DNA of 47,048 bases from Deltaproteobacteria bacterium (GTDB lineage: Bacteria; Myxococcota_A; UBA9160; SMWR01). Positions 17,563 through 26,465 of the stretch are shown here, in pieces (within the stretch, counting starts at the first letter, position 1; each line of letters begins with the position of its first letter). The notes beneath the pieces were generated by a model. That model saw nothing but the letters and a program-made list of their open reading frames with translations. It searched no databases and was not told the DNA's origin. Position numbers and translations under genes: made by a program. The stretch spans positions 1 to 47,048 of the forward strand of contig JAFDEI010000004.1 of the NCBI GenBank assembly GCA_019310425.1, given 5' to 3'.

Positions 17563-18567
17563 CTATTCATTTTCTGGTCTAAGTTGCCGCATCATAAGAC
17601 GTTTTCCGCATTCCTCGGGTGCGATCCTGCCCGCGAGCACAGCCTGGACGGCCTCGGCGATCGGCATTTCGACCCCATGTCGGCGAGCCAGCTCAACCGC
17701 GGCACTGGTCGTGCGGATGCCCTCGGCGACCTCACTCATCCCCGCGAGGATCTCCTCGAGTTTCCGCCCGCGTCCGAGCTCGACCCCGACGCTCCGATTG
17801 CGCGACCGGTCGCCGGTGCAGGTGAGTACCAGATCTCCCATCCCGGCCATTCCGAGGAAGGTGATCGGGTCCGCGCCCATCGCTACGCCGAGCCGTGTGA
17901 TCTCACGCAGCCCGCGGGTCATCAGCGCGGCTCGCGCGTTCTGGCCGGTTGCGAGTCCGTCGCAGATCCCCACCGCGATGGCGATCACGTTCTTGAGCGC
18001 GCCTCCGAGTTCGACGCCGATCACGTCCGTTGCGGAGTAGCAACGGAAACTCGCAGTCGAGAGCGACTCCTGGACTGAAATCGCGTATGCCTCTTCGCGG
18101 CAGGCAAGCGTCACCGCCGTCGGCCGACCTTCTGCGACCTCATGCGCGAACGATGGACCCGAGAGAAAGACCAGCCGCGGGTGATGAACCGGATCGAAGA
18201 CGTCTTCGTAAACCTGGTCCATCCGCATCAGCGTATCGGCCTCGATGCCCTTTACCGTCGAGACCAGCACCGCGTGATCGGGGAAGAAGTTCACGGCTGC
18301 GCGCAGTACATCGCGAACGCCGTGACTCGGCACCGCGCAGATCACGAGCTCACGGCCTGCCAACGCTTCTTCGAGATCACCGGTCGCATAGATGTTCTCC
18401 GGCAGCTGGATGTCGCTCAAGTAGCGCGGGTTGCGATGCTCGCGATTGATCGCATCCGCGATTTCTGCATTGCGCGACCAGATCGTGACGCGATGCTCGC
18501 GCGCACAGTGCAATGCGAGGCAGGTTCCAAAGCTTCCGGAGCCGAGAATTCCGACCGGGATCGGCAT
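17563..18567 (-). CDS. gpsA: NAD(P)-dependent glycerol-3-phosphate dehydrogenase
   Basis: Reduces dihydroxyacetone phosphate to sn-glycerol-3-phosphate, the backbone for phospholipids. The 334-residue protein begins with the dinucleotide-binding GILGSGSFGTCLALH, has CAVPSHGVRDVL and VSTVKGIEADT, the catalytic lysine region GVELGGALKNVIAIAVGICDGL, the substrate-binding GQNARAALMTRGL and the GMAGMGDLVLTCTGDRSRNR motif. The frame is open to 18768 but ATG 18567 starts the Rossmann strand. It is divergent from nuoA with a 160-base gap, and lies upstream of feoA on the same strand with about 107 bases between. Confidence 0.95.
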   Translation of the reverse strand: MPIPVGILGSGSFGTCLALHCAREHRVTIWSRNAEIADAINREHRNPRYLSDIQLPENIYATGDLEEALAGRELVICAVPSHGVRDVLRAAVNFFPDHAVLVSTVKGIEADTLMRMDQVYEDVFDPVHHPRLVFLSGPSFAHEVAEGRPTAVTLACREEAYAISVQESLSTASFRCYSATDVIGVELGGALKNVIAIAVGICDGLATGQNARAALMTRGLREITRLGVAMGADPITFLGMAGMGDLVLTCTGDRSRNRSVGVELGRGRKLEEILAGMSEVAEGIRTTSAAVELARRHGVEMPIAEAVQAVLAGRIAPEECGKRLMMRQLRPENE

Positions 18568-18613
18568 GCCGCGAAGGTACCACTCGCAATCGCGTCGACA
18601 GCCTCCCGAATTC

Positions 18614-18642
18614 TTGACGCCCCTGGACCGCGCCGGTACCTT
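18614..18642 (+). promoter_or_regulatory. Candidate promoter of the nuo operon
   Basis: TTGACG (18614-18619, five of six) is separated by 17 bases from TACCTT (18637-18642, three of six). Transcription would start near 18650, leaving a leader of about 78 bases before nuoA. The leader holds a GGGATCC direct repeat and an imperfect hairpin (18694-18722) that would partly bury the GGGAGG ribosome site. Confidence 0.4.
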
Positions 18643-18727
18643 CAGCCCGGATTTCGTAGGTGAATCGGGCAGTTCGGCCGGCACCGACGTCCGGTGCCCG
18701 GGATCCGGGATCCGGGAGGCACGCGCG

Positions 18728-19081
18728 ATGCTCACCGAGTACACCGGCGTCCTGGTGATTCTCGCCATCAGCCTGGTGCTGATCGCCGTCTTGCTCGGAA
18801 TTCATCTGCGCGTCGGGCCGCGGCGCGAATTTCCGTCGAAGCAAGATCCGTTCGAGTGCGGCGAGCGGCCGGTGACATCACCTCGGCGTCGTATCGCGGT
18901 GAAGTTCTACGTGGTTGCAATCTTGTTCGTCGTGTTCGACGTCGAAGCGATCTACTTCTATCCGTGGGGCACCGTCTTTCGCGAGCTCGGATGGTTCGGC
19001 TATGCGTCGATACTCGTGTTCACGCTGCCGCTCGTAGTCGGCCTCTTCTACGAGTGGATGAAGGGTGGGCTCGACTGGTGA
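18728..19081 (+). CDS. nuoA: NADH-quinone oxidoreductase subunit A
   Basis: A 117-residue membrane-arm subunit of respiratory complex I with three predicted transmembrane helices. The conserved loop DPFECGERP between helices 1 and 2, the RRIAVKFYVVAILFVVFDVEAIYFYPWG stretch (in two parts) with its Asp-Glu pair, and the WFGYASILVF third helix are diagnostic. A GGGAGG ribosome site lies 8 bases before the ATG. It is the first gene of the nuo operon; its stop overlaps the start of a 47-codon frame (GTGA) instead of nuoB, the usual next gene. Confidence 0.95.
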   Translation: MLTEYTGVLVILAISLVLIAVLLGIHLRVGPRREFPSKQDPFECGERPVTSPRRRIAVKFYVVAILFVVFDVEAIYFYPWGTVFRELGWFGYASILVFTLPLVVGLFYEWMKGGLDW

Positions 19082-19221
19082 TCCCTACCCGCCGCGCGGC
19101 GGAAGACGACGGAACCCTGACCAATTCCGCGGGTCGAGTGCACGAGCCCGCCTGGACGGCGCCGCCTGCGGGCCGTGTGATATCGCTCCTCGCTGCGGCG
19201 CCCATGGCGAGAGAGACTTAG
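19078..19221 (+). CDS. Small ORF at the nuoA-nuoH junction
   Basis: A 47-codon frame begins with GTG overlapping the nuoA stop (GTGA) and ends with TAG directly before the nuoH GTG. Its third-position GC is high and its boundaries fit the tight coupling used elsewhere in this operon. The product, beginning VIPTRRAAEDDGTLTNSAGR and ending SLLAAAPMARET, is hydrophilic with a short hydrophobic end and resembles no complex I subunit I know. It could be a real small protein, a remnant of lost peripheral-arm genes or just leader sequence that is open by chance. Confidence 0.35.
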   Translation: MIPTRRAAEDDGTLTNSAGRVHEPAWTAPPAGRVISLLAAAPMARET

Positions 19222-20382
19222 GTGGTCGTCGCGGTATTCGTCAAAACGGCCTTCATCCTCTTCGTCGTGATCGGCGTGCTGGCGCCGATCATCACCTGGG
19301 TCGAGCGCAAGCAGAGTGCGTTGATGCAGAACCGCATTGGTGCGAACCGCGCTTCGGTCGCCGGCATGACGTTCATCGGGCTGTTGCATCCGGCCGCGGA
19401 CGTGATCAAGTTGCTGGTAAAGGAGGATGTCGTACCCGCGGGTGCCAACCGTGTGCTGCATCTGCTTGCGCCGGTCATGGCTGCGGTTCCGGCGATCATC
19501 GCGTTCGCGGTAATCCCGTTCGGCGGCAGCTACCACTTCGGCGAGACTACGATCGAACTGGTGGTGGCAAACCTCGACTGGGGCTTGCTCTACATCTTCG
19601 CGATCGGCTCGCTCGCGGCGTACGGGCCGATCCTCGCGGGCTGGGCGAGCAACAGCGGCTGGTCGTTTCTCGGTAGCCTGCGCGCGTCGGCCCAGATGCT
19701 CTCCTACGAGGTCACGCTGGGGTTTTCGGTCGTCGGCGTCTTCATGGTCTTCCAGACGCTTCGGCTCACCGACATGGCGATCGCGCAAGACACGACGTTC
19801 CGCGCATTCGCGTTCGTGGAGGGTCTGTTCGGGCTGACGCTGCCGGCGTCCCTTGGGTGGATCAGTGCGCTGCGGCTGCCGAACTGGGGCATCTTCCTGC
19901 AGCCGCTCGCCTTCGTGTTGTTCCTGACGGCGATCATGGCCGAGAACAAGCGTCCGCCGTTCGACACGCCCGAAGGGGAGTCCGAAATCGTCGCGGGTTA
20001 TCACACCGAGTATTCCGGCATGCGCTTCGGCCTCTTCTACATGTCGGAGTTCATCGGGGTCGTGGTAATCGCGGGCCTGATCACGACGATATTTTTCGGT
20101 GGCTGGTCGGTTCCCTATCTGTCGCAGGAAATGATCATCGCGGGCGTTGGTCACTTCTTCGGGGTCGGCTTCGCGACGGGATTCTGCATGCTGGTGCATT
20201 TCGTCAGCTTCATGCTGAAGCTCGCGGCGATGATCTGGCTTCAGATGGCACTGCGCTGGACACTGCCTCGTTTTCGCTACGACCAGGTGATGAACCTCTG
20301 CTGGAAGATCTTGTTGCCGCTCTCGCTCGCGAACATTCTGGTCACCGGCGCGGTGATTCTCGCGCTCGAGGGCGCGGCATGA
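19222..20382 (+). CDS. nuoH: NADH-quinone oxidoreductase subunit H
   Basis: A 386-residue subunit at the junction of the hydrophilic and membrane arms, forming part of the quinone chamber. Family motifs are WVERKQSALMQNRIGANR near the N-terminus, the loop MAENKRPPFDTPEGESEIVAGYHTEYSGM (in two parts) lining the quinone site, and the C-terminal LPRFRYDQVMNLCWKILLPL. The start is GTG, immediately after an in-frame TAG; a GAGAG ribosome site precedes it. The stop overlaps nuoJ as ATGA. NuoI, usually next, is missing. Confidence 0.96.
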   Translation: MVVAVFVKTAFILFVVIGVLAPIITWVERKQSALMQNRIGANRASVAGMTFIGLLHPAADVIKLLVKEDVVPAGANRVLHLLAPVMAAVPAIIAFAVIPFGGSYHFGETTIELVVANLDWGLLYIFAIGSLAAYGPILAGWASNSGWSFLGSLRASAQMLSYEVTLGFSVVGVFMVFQTLRLTDMAIAQDTTFRAFAFVEGLFGLTLPASLGWISALRLPNWGIFLQPLAFVLFLTAIMAENKRPPFDTPEGESEIVAGYHTEYSGMRFGLFYMSEFIGVVVIAGLITTIFFGGWSVPYLSQEMIIAGVGHFFGVGFATGFCMLVHFVSFMLKLAAMIWLQMALRWTLPRFRYDQVMNLCWKILLPLSLANILVTGAVILALEGAA

Positions 20383-20879
20383 ACTTTCCGACGCTGCTCT
20401 TCTACACCTTTGCGCTGCTCGTGGTGGCGGGTGCCGTGGGGACGATTGCCAATATCCGCAACACGGTTGCGGCTGCGATGAGTCTCGTTCTCACGATGGT
20501 CTCGCTCGCGGGAATCTACGTGCTGCTGGGCGCGCACATGATCGCCGTGTTTCAGATCATGGTGTATGGCGGCGCCATCGTGGTGCTGTTCCTGTTCGCG
20601 GTGATGCTGCACGGCGACGAGCATGAGGAGCTGCCTCCGGGCCGAATGCGCCTGGTCAAGGCGGCGTCGGTGCTGGTTGCAATCTGCGTAATGGCGGGCC
20701 TGGTGCGGGCTCTCGTTGGCTTCCCGGAATTGCCGGCTGCTCCCGTGGGCTTTGGCCGCGCCCGCCAGGTCGGCATTGCGCTCTACAGCGACTACGTCCT
20801 GCTGGTGGAGATGGTCTCCCAGGTGCTGCTTGCAGCGATCGTGGGCGCGCTGGTCCTCGCGAAACGGAAGATCGATTGA
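20379..20879 (+). CDS. nuoJ: NADH-quinone oxidoreductase subunit J
   Basis: A 166-residue membrane-arm subunit (ND6 homologue) with five predicted helices. The conserved third-helix region GAHMIAVFQIMVYGGAIVVLFLFAVML (in two parts), containing the pi-bulge Tyr-Gly-Gly segment, is clear, and the N-terminal RNTVAAAMSLVLTMVSLAGIYVLL fits. The ATG overlaps the nuoH stop by four bases and the stop overlaps the nuoK TTG start. The frame extends upstream within nuoH as shadow sequence only. Confidence 0.94.
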   Translation: MNFPTLLFYTFALLVVAGAVGTIANIRNTVAAAMSLVLTMVSLAGIYVLLGAHMIAVFQIMVYGGAIVVLFLFAVMLHGDEHEELPPGRMRLVKAASVLVAICVMAGLVRALVGFPELPAAPVGFGRARQVGIALYSDYVLLVEMVSQVLLAAIVGALVLAKRKID

Positions 20880-21196
20880 TTCCGCTCGACCACGTCATCG
20901 GGCTTTCGGCCGTGCTCTTCAGCCTCGGAGTAATCGGTGTGCTGGTACGCCGGAACCTGATCGTGATGTTGATGTCGGTCGAGTTGATGCTGAACGCAGC
21001 CAACCTCGCCTTCATCGCGTTCAATCGCCTGTGGCCGGGAACGGACGCTACCCCGGTTCTCGACGGTCAAGTCTTCGTCTTGCTCGTGATCACCGTCGCG
21101 GCCGCTGAGGTAGCGGTCGGCATGGGGATCCTGCTTGCGTTGTTCCGCAACCGCGACTCCGCGGACCCTGAGGAGGCCAGCCTGCTCAAATGGTGA
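20876..21196 (+). CDS. nuoK: NADH-quinone oxidoreductase subunit K
   Basis: A 106-residue, three-helix membrane-arm subunit (ND4L homologue). The glutamates needed for proton transfer are in MLMSVELMLNAANLAF and in VAAAEVAVGMGILLALF. The start is TTG, overlapping the nuoJ stop as TTGA; no ATG lies at the right place, and coupling explains translation. The last codons overlap nuoL by seven bases. Confidence 0.95.
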   Translation: MIPLDHVIGLSAVLFSLGVIGVLVRRNLIVMLMSVELMLNAANLAFIAFNRLWPGTDATPVLDGQVFVLLVITVAAAEVAVGMGILLALFRNRDSADPEEASLLKW

Positions 21197-23238
21197 CCGG
21201 CGGAACCGAATTCGACTTGCTGCACTGGATCCCGCTCGCACCGCTATTCGCGGCTGTGTTGCACGGAGTCTTGCTCGTCGTGGTACGACGCACGGTGTCG
21301 GAATGGATCACGGTTGCGATCTCGTGCGGCGCGATCACGGCGTCGTTCGTGATCTCGTGCGCGGCGTTTGCGCGTATGGTGCGGCTGCCCGACGAATCTC
21401 GGCTGCTGGTCGACCACCTCTATACCTGGATTGGTGCTGGAGTCGGGAGCCAGGCCTTCAGCACCGAGCTGGCGTTTCAGTTCGATCCATTATCGGCCGT
21501 GATGACGCTGGTGGTGTCGGGGGTCGGGGCGCTCATCCATTTCTATTCATGGGGTTACATGAAAGAGGACGAGCGCGAGGACAAGGGCTTCCAGCGCTTC
21601 TTCTGTTACTTGAACCTCTTCAGCTTCGCGATGTTGCTGTTGGTGCTGGCCGACAACCTGGTGCTGATGTTCTTGGGTTGGGAAGGTGTCGGCCTGTGTT
21701 CCTATCTATTGATCGGTTTCTGGTACAGCGACCGCAACAATGCGTATGCGGGTAGCAAGGCATTCATCGTGAACCGCATCGGCGATCTGGGGTTCATCGT
21801 CGGCATGCTGTTGCTGTTCTCGATGCTCGCCGAGGCCGGCCACCCGACGGTCGGATTTCAGGACATCGAACGCTATTTCGCCCAGATTGCCGATGTAGAG
21901 CTGGACTTGCCGGCGTGGCTGCCGGGGGGGCCTTCGTACCGTGCCGTAAACGTCGTCGGCCTCTGCTTCTTCATCGGAGCTTGTGGGAAATCGGCGCAGA
22001 TCCCGCTCCACGTCTGGTTGCCTGATGCAATGGCGGGTCCGACACCGGTGTCTGCACTGATTCACGCAGCCACGATGGTGACCGCAGGCGTCTATCTGGT
22101 CTGCCGGATGTCGTTCCTCTACGCCGCGGCCCCGGAGGCCTCTGCGATCATCGCCTGGACGGGTGCGCTCACCGCGGCTCTGGGTGCCGTGCTCGCACTC
22201 GTCCAGACCGACATCAAGAAGGTGCTTGCGTATTCGACGATGAGTCAGCTGGGTTTCATGTTCGTCGCCGTGGGCTGTGGCGCGTATGCGGCGGCGATGT
22301 TTCACCTCGCGACCCACGCCTTCATGCAGGCGCTGCTCTTCCTTGCCGCGGGCTCGGTGATTCTCGCGATGCAGCACGAGCAGAACATCGACGCGATGGG
22401 GGGCCTGCGCCGGCGGATTCCACGCACGCACTGGACCTTCCTGATCGGAGCACTCGCGCTATCGGGAGTTCTTCCGTTCGCGGGCTTCTTCTCCAAGGAC
22501 GCAATCCTGGTGGCGGCGTATGGCGCCGAGGTGGCGGGCGGCCCGTGGTTATACCGGTTGATGCTCGCGACTGCGGGGCTGACGGCGCTCTACTTGTTTC
22601 GCCTCTATTTCCGGGTGTTTCGTGGCAAGGGCCGCGCACCACGTGGGCTGCGCGATCGGATGGAGGATCCGCCCGGGTCGATGGTGGTTCCGCTCTACGT
22701 GCTCTCGGGCCTGGCGATCTTCGCGGGCCTGGCGGGCTTCCCACAGGCCTGGGGCGACCTCGGCTGGGTCGACATCGAGGAATCGAACAGCTTCGCGAAC
22801 TTTCTGGCTCCGGTGCTCGCGGGATCCGAGCGCGAGGGGCTCGCGCACGAAATCGAGTATCGGCTCACCCTTCGAGCGGTACTGGCGGCGATTACCGGAA
22901 CCGGGCTGGCTTGGTGGCTCTACCTCCAACGGCCAACCTGGCCCGAGAAGATCCGCAGCTCGTTTCACCGGCTGCACCACGTGCTGGTTGCGAAGTTCTG
23001 GGTTGATGAAATCTATGGAGTGCTGCTGGTCCGCCCGCTCGTCGCGATCTCCGATCGACTGCTCTACCGCGGGATCGACGCCGGGCTCATCGACGGCCTG
23101 CTGGTGAACGGGGTCGCGCGGAGCATTCGCGCGCTTGCTGCGAACGGGTTGCGGTACGTCCAGTCGGGGCTGATCCAGGCCTACATGTTCCTGATGCTCG
23201 TGGGCGCAGTCGCGATCGTGGCGCTGCTGATGCGATAG
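21190..23238 (+). CDS. nuoL: NADH-quinone oxidoreductase subunit L
   Basis: The 682-residue distal antiporter-like subunit that pumps protons. The core shows FQFDPLSAVMTLVVSGVGAL, GWEGVGLCSYLLIGFW with the key Glu, KSAQIPLHVWLPDAMAGPTPVSALIHAATMVTAGVYLV (two parts) and KKVLAYSTMSQLGFMFVAVG. The C-terminus holds the extra helices with a region matching the lateral amphipathic helix and its final anchor (YVQSGLIQAYMFLMLVGAVA). The ATG overlaps the nuoK end. Length is a little above the usual 610-660. Confidence 0.96.
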   Translation: MVTGGTEFDLLHWIPLAPLFAAVLHGVLLVVVRRTVSEWITVAISCGAITASFVISCAAFARMVRLPDESRLLVDHLYTWIGAGVGSQAFSTELAFQFDPLSAVMTLVVSGVGALIHFYSWGYMKEDEREDKGFQRFFCYLNLFSFAMLLLVLADNLVLMFLGWEGVGLCSYLLIGFWYSDRNNAYAGSKAFIVNRIGDLGFIVGMLLLFSMLAEAGHPTVGFQDIERYFAQIADVELDLPAWLPGGPSYRAVNVVGLCFFIGACGKSAQIPLHVWLPDAMAGPTPVSALIHAATMVTAGVYLVCRMSFLYAAAPEASAIIAWTGALTAALGAVLALVQTDIKKVLAYSTMSQLGFMFVAVGCGAYAAAMFHLATHAFMQALLFLAAGSVILAMQHEQNIDAMGGLRRRIPRTHWTFLIGALALSGVLPFAGFFSKDAILVAAYGAEVAGGPWLYRLMLATAGLTALYLFRLYFRVFRGKGRAPRGLRDRMEDPPGSMVVPLYVLSGLAIFAGLAGFPQAWGDLGWVDIEESNSFANFLAPVLAGSEREGLAHEIEYRLTLRAVLAAITGTGLAWWLYLQRPTWPEKIRSSFHRLHHVLVAKFWVDEIYGVLLVRPLVAISDRLLYRGIDAGLIDGLLVNGVARSIRALAANGLRYVQSGLIQAYMFLMLVGAVAIVALLMR

Positions 23239-23244
23239 GTCCGA

Positions 23245-24867
23245 ATGACTGCCTTTGTCGACGACAACCTACTGCTCCTCATCACTTTCCTTCCATTGGG
23301 GACGGCGCTCGCGCTGCTTGTGACGAACGCGCTCGGTTCGCTTCTCGGGCTGCCGCGGTTGCCGACGCAGGTATGGCGGATCACCGCGGTCGCGGGCTCG
23401 ATTCTGACGTTTCTGCTCGCGCTCCAGCTGGTCTTCGTCTTCGACCCGGTGAGTACCCGGATTCAGTTCGTGGATCATCGCGAGTGGCTGCCCGATCTCG
23501 GCATCCATCATTACTTCGGAGTGGACGGCATCAGTCTCTTTCTCGTCGCACTCACGGCATTGCTCGTGCCGGTCGCTTTCGTTGCTGCGTGGAACGACAT
23601 CGATTCCAGGCTACGGAGCTTCGTGTTCTGCATGCTCGCGCTCGAGACGGGGATGATCGGCGCATTCGTATCGCTGAACCTCTTCGAGTTCTACATGTTC
23701 TGGGAGCTGATGCTGGTTCCGATGTACTTCATGATCGGAATCTGGGGCGGTCCCCGACGAATCTACGCCGCCTTGAAGTTCTTCTTGTTCACGATGTTCG
23801 GCTCGGTCTTCATGTTGATCGCGATGGTGGTGCTCGGCTGGCTCGCCTACGAGCAGTCGGGAAGCCTCGTCTTCGACTTGGTTGCGCCACCGGGCATGGC
23901 GACGCCGGCGCTGCTCGACGTGGTCGTCCCGCTGTCGGGCGATGCCCCGTGGTGGAAGACGCAGAGCTGGTTGTTCGCCGCATTCGCTCTCGCGTTCGCG
24001 ATCAAGATTCCGATCGTTCCCTTCCACACATGGCTGCCGGACGCCCACGTCGAGGCGCCGACTGCGGGCTCGGTGATCCTCGCCGCGGTACTGCTCAAGA
24101 TGGGGACGTACGGATTCCTGCGCTTCGGACTTCCGCTCTTTCCCACGGCGGCGATGGCGTACGGACCATGGCTGATCGGCCTCGCACTCGTCGGAATCAT
24201 CTACGGTTCACTCGTCGCGATGGTGCAGAGCGACGTCAAGAAGCTCGTGGCGTACTCGTCGGTGGCCCACATGGGCTTCGTCGTGCTGGGGATCTTCGTG
24301 TTCAACGTCGAAGGCCTCGTGGGTGGCGTTCTCCAGATGATCAACCACGGCATCTCGACCTCGGCACTGTTTCTGCTGGTCGGCTTCCTATACGAACGGC
24401 GGCACACCCGCGAAATTTCGGACTTCGGCGGCACCGCGAAAGCGATGCCTGTCCATGCCGCGTTCTTGGGCATCGTGATTTTCGCGAGCATTGGGCTGCC
24501 GATGCTGAACGGTTTCGTGGGTGAAATCCTGATCCTCATGGGCGCCTTCCTCCACAGCCCCGGGGCGGCGATCGTGGCGGCCATCGGAGTGGCGTTGTCC
24601 GCGGCCTACATGCTGTGGATGTATCGCCGCGTCGCGTTCGGGCCAGTCGAACATCCTGAGAACCGCAGCCTGATCGATCTCTCCCTGCGTGAAAGGGTGG
24701 TCATGCTCCTGCTGCTGGTTCCGATCTTCTGGATCGGGATCTACCCGGATCCCTTCCTGCGCCGGATCGAGCCGTCGGTGATCGAGGTATTGCGTCAGGT
24801 CGACCGGCGCGCGGAGCCCGGTACAAGGAGCGACGTGATCCCGCCGGTGCGGGAGGCGCGCCCGTGA
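23245..24867 (+). CDS. nuoM: NADH-quinone oxidoreductase subunit M
   Basis: A 540-residue antiporter-like proton-pumping subunit (ND4 homologue). It carries HHYFGVDGISLFLVALTALL, NLFEFYMFWELMLVPMYFMIG with the essential Glu, KIPIVPFHTWLPDAHVEAPT, AGSVILAAVLLKMGTYGFLR and KKLVAYSSVAHMGFVVLG. The gene follows nuoL by six bases and its stop overlaps the nuoN GTG. The length is in the normal range for NuoM. Confidence 0.96.
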   Translation: MTAFVDDNLLLLITFLPLGTALALLVTNALGSLLGLPRLPTQVWRITAVAGSILTFLLALQLVFVFDPVSTRIQFVDHREWLPDLGIHHYFGVDGISLFLVALTALLVPVAFVAAWNDIDSRLRSFVFCMLALETGMIGAFVSLNLFEFYMFWELMLVPMYFMIGIWGGPRRIYAALKFFLFTMFGSVFMLIAMVVLGWLAYEQSGSLVFDLVAPPGMATPALLDVVVPLSGDAPWWKTQSWLFAAFALAFAIKIPIVPFHTWLPDAHVEAPTAGSVILAAVLLKMGTYGFLRFGLPLFPTAAMAYGPWLIGLALVGIIYGSLVAMVQSDVKKLVAYSSVAHMGFVVLGIFVFNVEGLVGGVLQMINHGISTSALFLLVGFLYERRHTREISDFGGTAKAMPVHAAFLGIVIFASIGLPMLNGFVGEILILMGAFLHSPGAAIVAAIGVALSAAYMLWMYRRVAFGPVEHPENRSLIDLSLRERVVMLLLLVPIFWIGIYPDPFLRRIEPSVIEVLRQVDRRAEPGTRSDVIPPVREARP

Positions 24868-26390
24868 TCGCTCCGCCGGAAATTTCTCCCTCCGTGCTCG
24901 CGCCGATCGGTTTCACCGCGATCGGTGCGATGGTGATCCTCGTCCAGGACGCATTGCTGACGCGTGGTAGCAGTCTGCTCGGCCGCAGGGTGACGCCCGC
25001 CTACGCGGGGACACTGAACGCCTTTACCGCGATGTTGTTTCTATCGCTCGCGCTCTACGTCACGGTCGTTGCCTTCGCGAGCGGTGACTCGCTCGTGTTC
25101 CAGCTCGCGAACCCGGTGTACCAGCAGGACCGCTTCGGCTCGTTTGCAACCGCGCTCCTGGTCGTCGTGGGCATCCTCACTTGTGCGCTGTCCGTCTCAT
25201 ACCTGTCCGAACTCGGGATCAACCACGGCGCGTACTACGCGCTTGTTCTCGCATCGATCACGGGTGCGATCTTCCTCGTAGGCGCGATCGATCTGCTCGG
25301 CGTCTACGTCGGCCTCGAGTTGATGACCATCCCGATCTACGTGCTCGCGGGCTTCGATCGCGCTCGTCTCCGCAGCAACGAGGCCGCGATCAAGTACTTC
25401 GTGATTGGCTCGTTTGCGACTGCAATTCTGTTGTATGGGATGGCGCTCATCTACGGAGCGACCGGGACGACTTCTTTTGGGGCGATACGAGACGCCTTCG
25501 ATCCGACCAGCCCGGTCGCGATGCTCGGAGTCGGTCTGATCCTGATCGGCTTCGCGTTCAAGATTGCATCGGTGCCGTTCCACCAATGGGCTCCCGACGT
25601 GTACGAGGGAGCCCCGGCGCCCATCACAGCCTACATGTCCGTCGCGGTGAAGGCCGCCGCGTTCACGGCATTGCTGCGGTTCGTCGCCACTGCGATCGGA
25701 CCCGAAACCGAGCAGCTGTCGGATGTGTTTGCGGCGTTCGCGGTGCTCAGCATGATCGTCGGAAACTTGATGGCGGTCATCCAGGAGAACGTGAAGCGTA
25801 TGCTCGCGTACTCGAGCATCGGTCACGCGGGCGCGCTGTTGATCGGGCTCGTGACGGGCAGCCCGGGTGGTTATGCAGCGATTGCGTTCTACCTGGTCGT
25901 CTATGCCTTCATGAATCTTGGTGCCTTCGGGGTGGTGATCGCTCTCGCGCGCCGCGGCCAGGAATGTGAAAGGGTCGACGATTTCGCGGGCCTCGCTCGC
26001 ACTCGCCCAGGGCTCGCTGCAGCGATGACGCTCTTCATGCTCTCGCTTGCGGGAATCCCGGGCACGGCGGGGTTCATGGCGAAGTTCAACCTCATCGTGG
26101 TGGCGATCCGCGCCGACATGATCTGGCTTCCCATCACGCTCGTGGTAACGAGCGTGATTTCGCTCTTCTACTACCTGCGGATCCCGGTCCTGATGACGAT
26201 GCGCGAGCCATCCGAGCCGCCGTCACGAACGGGCATTGCGAGCGGCGAGGCGCTCGCGCTGTGCCTTTGCGCGGCGGTGGTGCTCTTCCTCGGGTTCTTC
26301 CCGAATCACGGTATGCTGCCGTGGCTCGGTCTCGAACTGCCGGTACTCGACTGGGCGAGCGATTCGGTGACGGATCTATTCGGATCTTAG
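24864..26390 (+). CDS. nuoN: NADH-quinone oxidoreductase subunit N
   Basis: A 508-residue antiporter-like subunit (ND2 homologue), nearest of the three to the quinone module. Motifs include GVYVGLELMTIPIYVLAGFD, EAAIKYFVIGSFATAILLYG, FKIASVPFHQWAPDVYEGAP, PITAYMSVAVKAAAFTALLR and KRMLAYSSIGHAGALLIGL. The start is GTG, overlapping the nuoM stop (GTGA). It is the last nuo gene; lepB follows after 75 bases, which contain a 20-codon frame but no convincing terminator. Confidence 0.96.
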   Translation: MIAPPEISPSVLAPIGFTAIGAMVILVQDALLTRGSSLLGRRVTPAYAGTLNAFTAMLFLSLALYVTVVAFASGDSLVFQLANPVYQQDRFGSFATALLVVVGILTCALSVSYLSELGINHGAYYALVLASITGAIFLVGAIDLLGVYVGLELMTIPIYVLAGFDRARLRSNEAAIKYFVIGSFATAILLYGMALIYGATGTTSFGAIRDAFDPTSPVAMLGVGLILIGFAFKIASVPFHQWAPDVYEGAPAPITAYMSVAVKAAAFTALLRFVATAIGPETEQLSDVFAAFAVLSMIVGNLMAVIQENVKRMLAYSSIGHAGALLIGLVTGSPGGYAAIAFYLVVYAFMNLGAFGVVIALARRGQECERVDDFAGLARTRPGLAAAMTLFMLSLAGIPGTAGFMAKFNLIVVAIRADMIWLPITLVVTSVISLFYYLRIPVLMTMREPSEPPSRTGIASGEALALCLCAAVVLFLGFFPNHGMLPWLGLELPVLDWASDSVTDLFGS

Positions 26391-26465
26391 GGAGGCCGCT
26401 CTGGTCGGTGATGACGCAGACAGGACGACCGACGCTCGCGCACCTGCGTGCGGAAGGAGCCGTGC

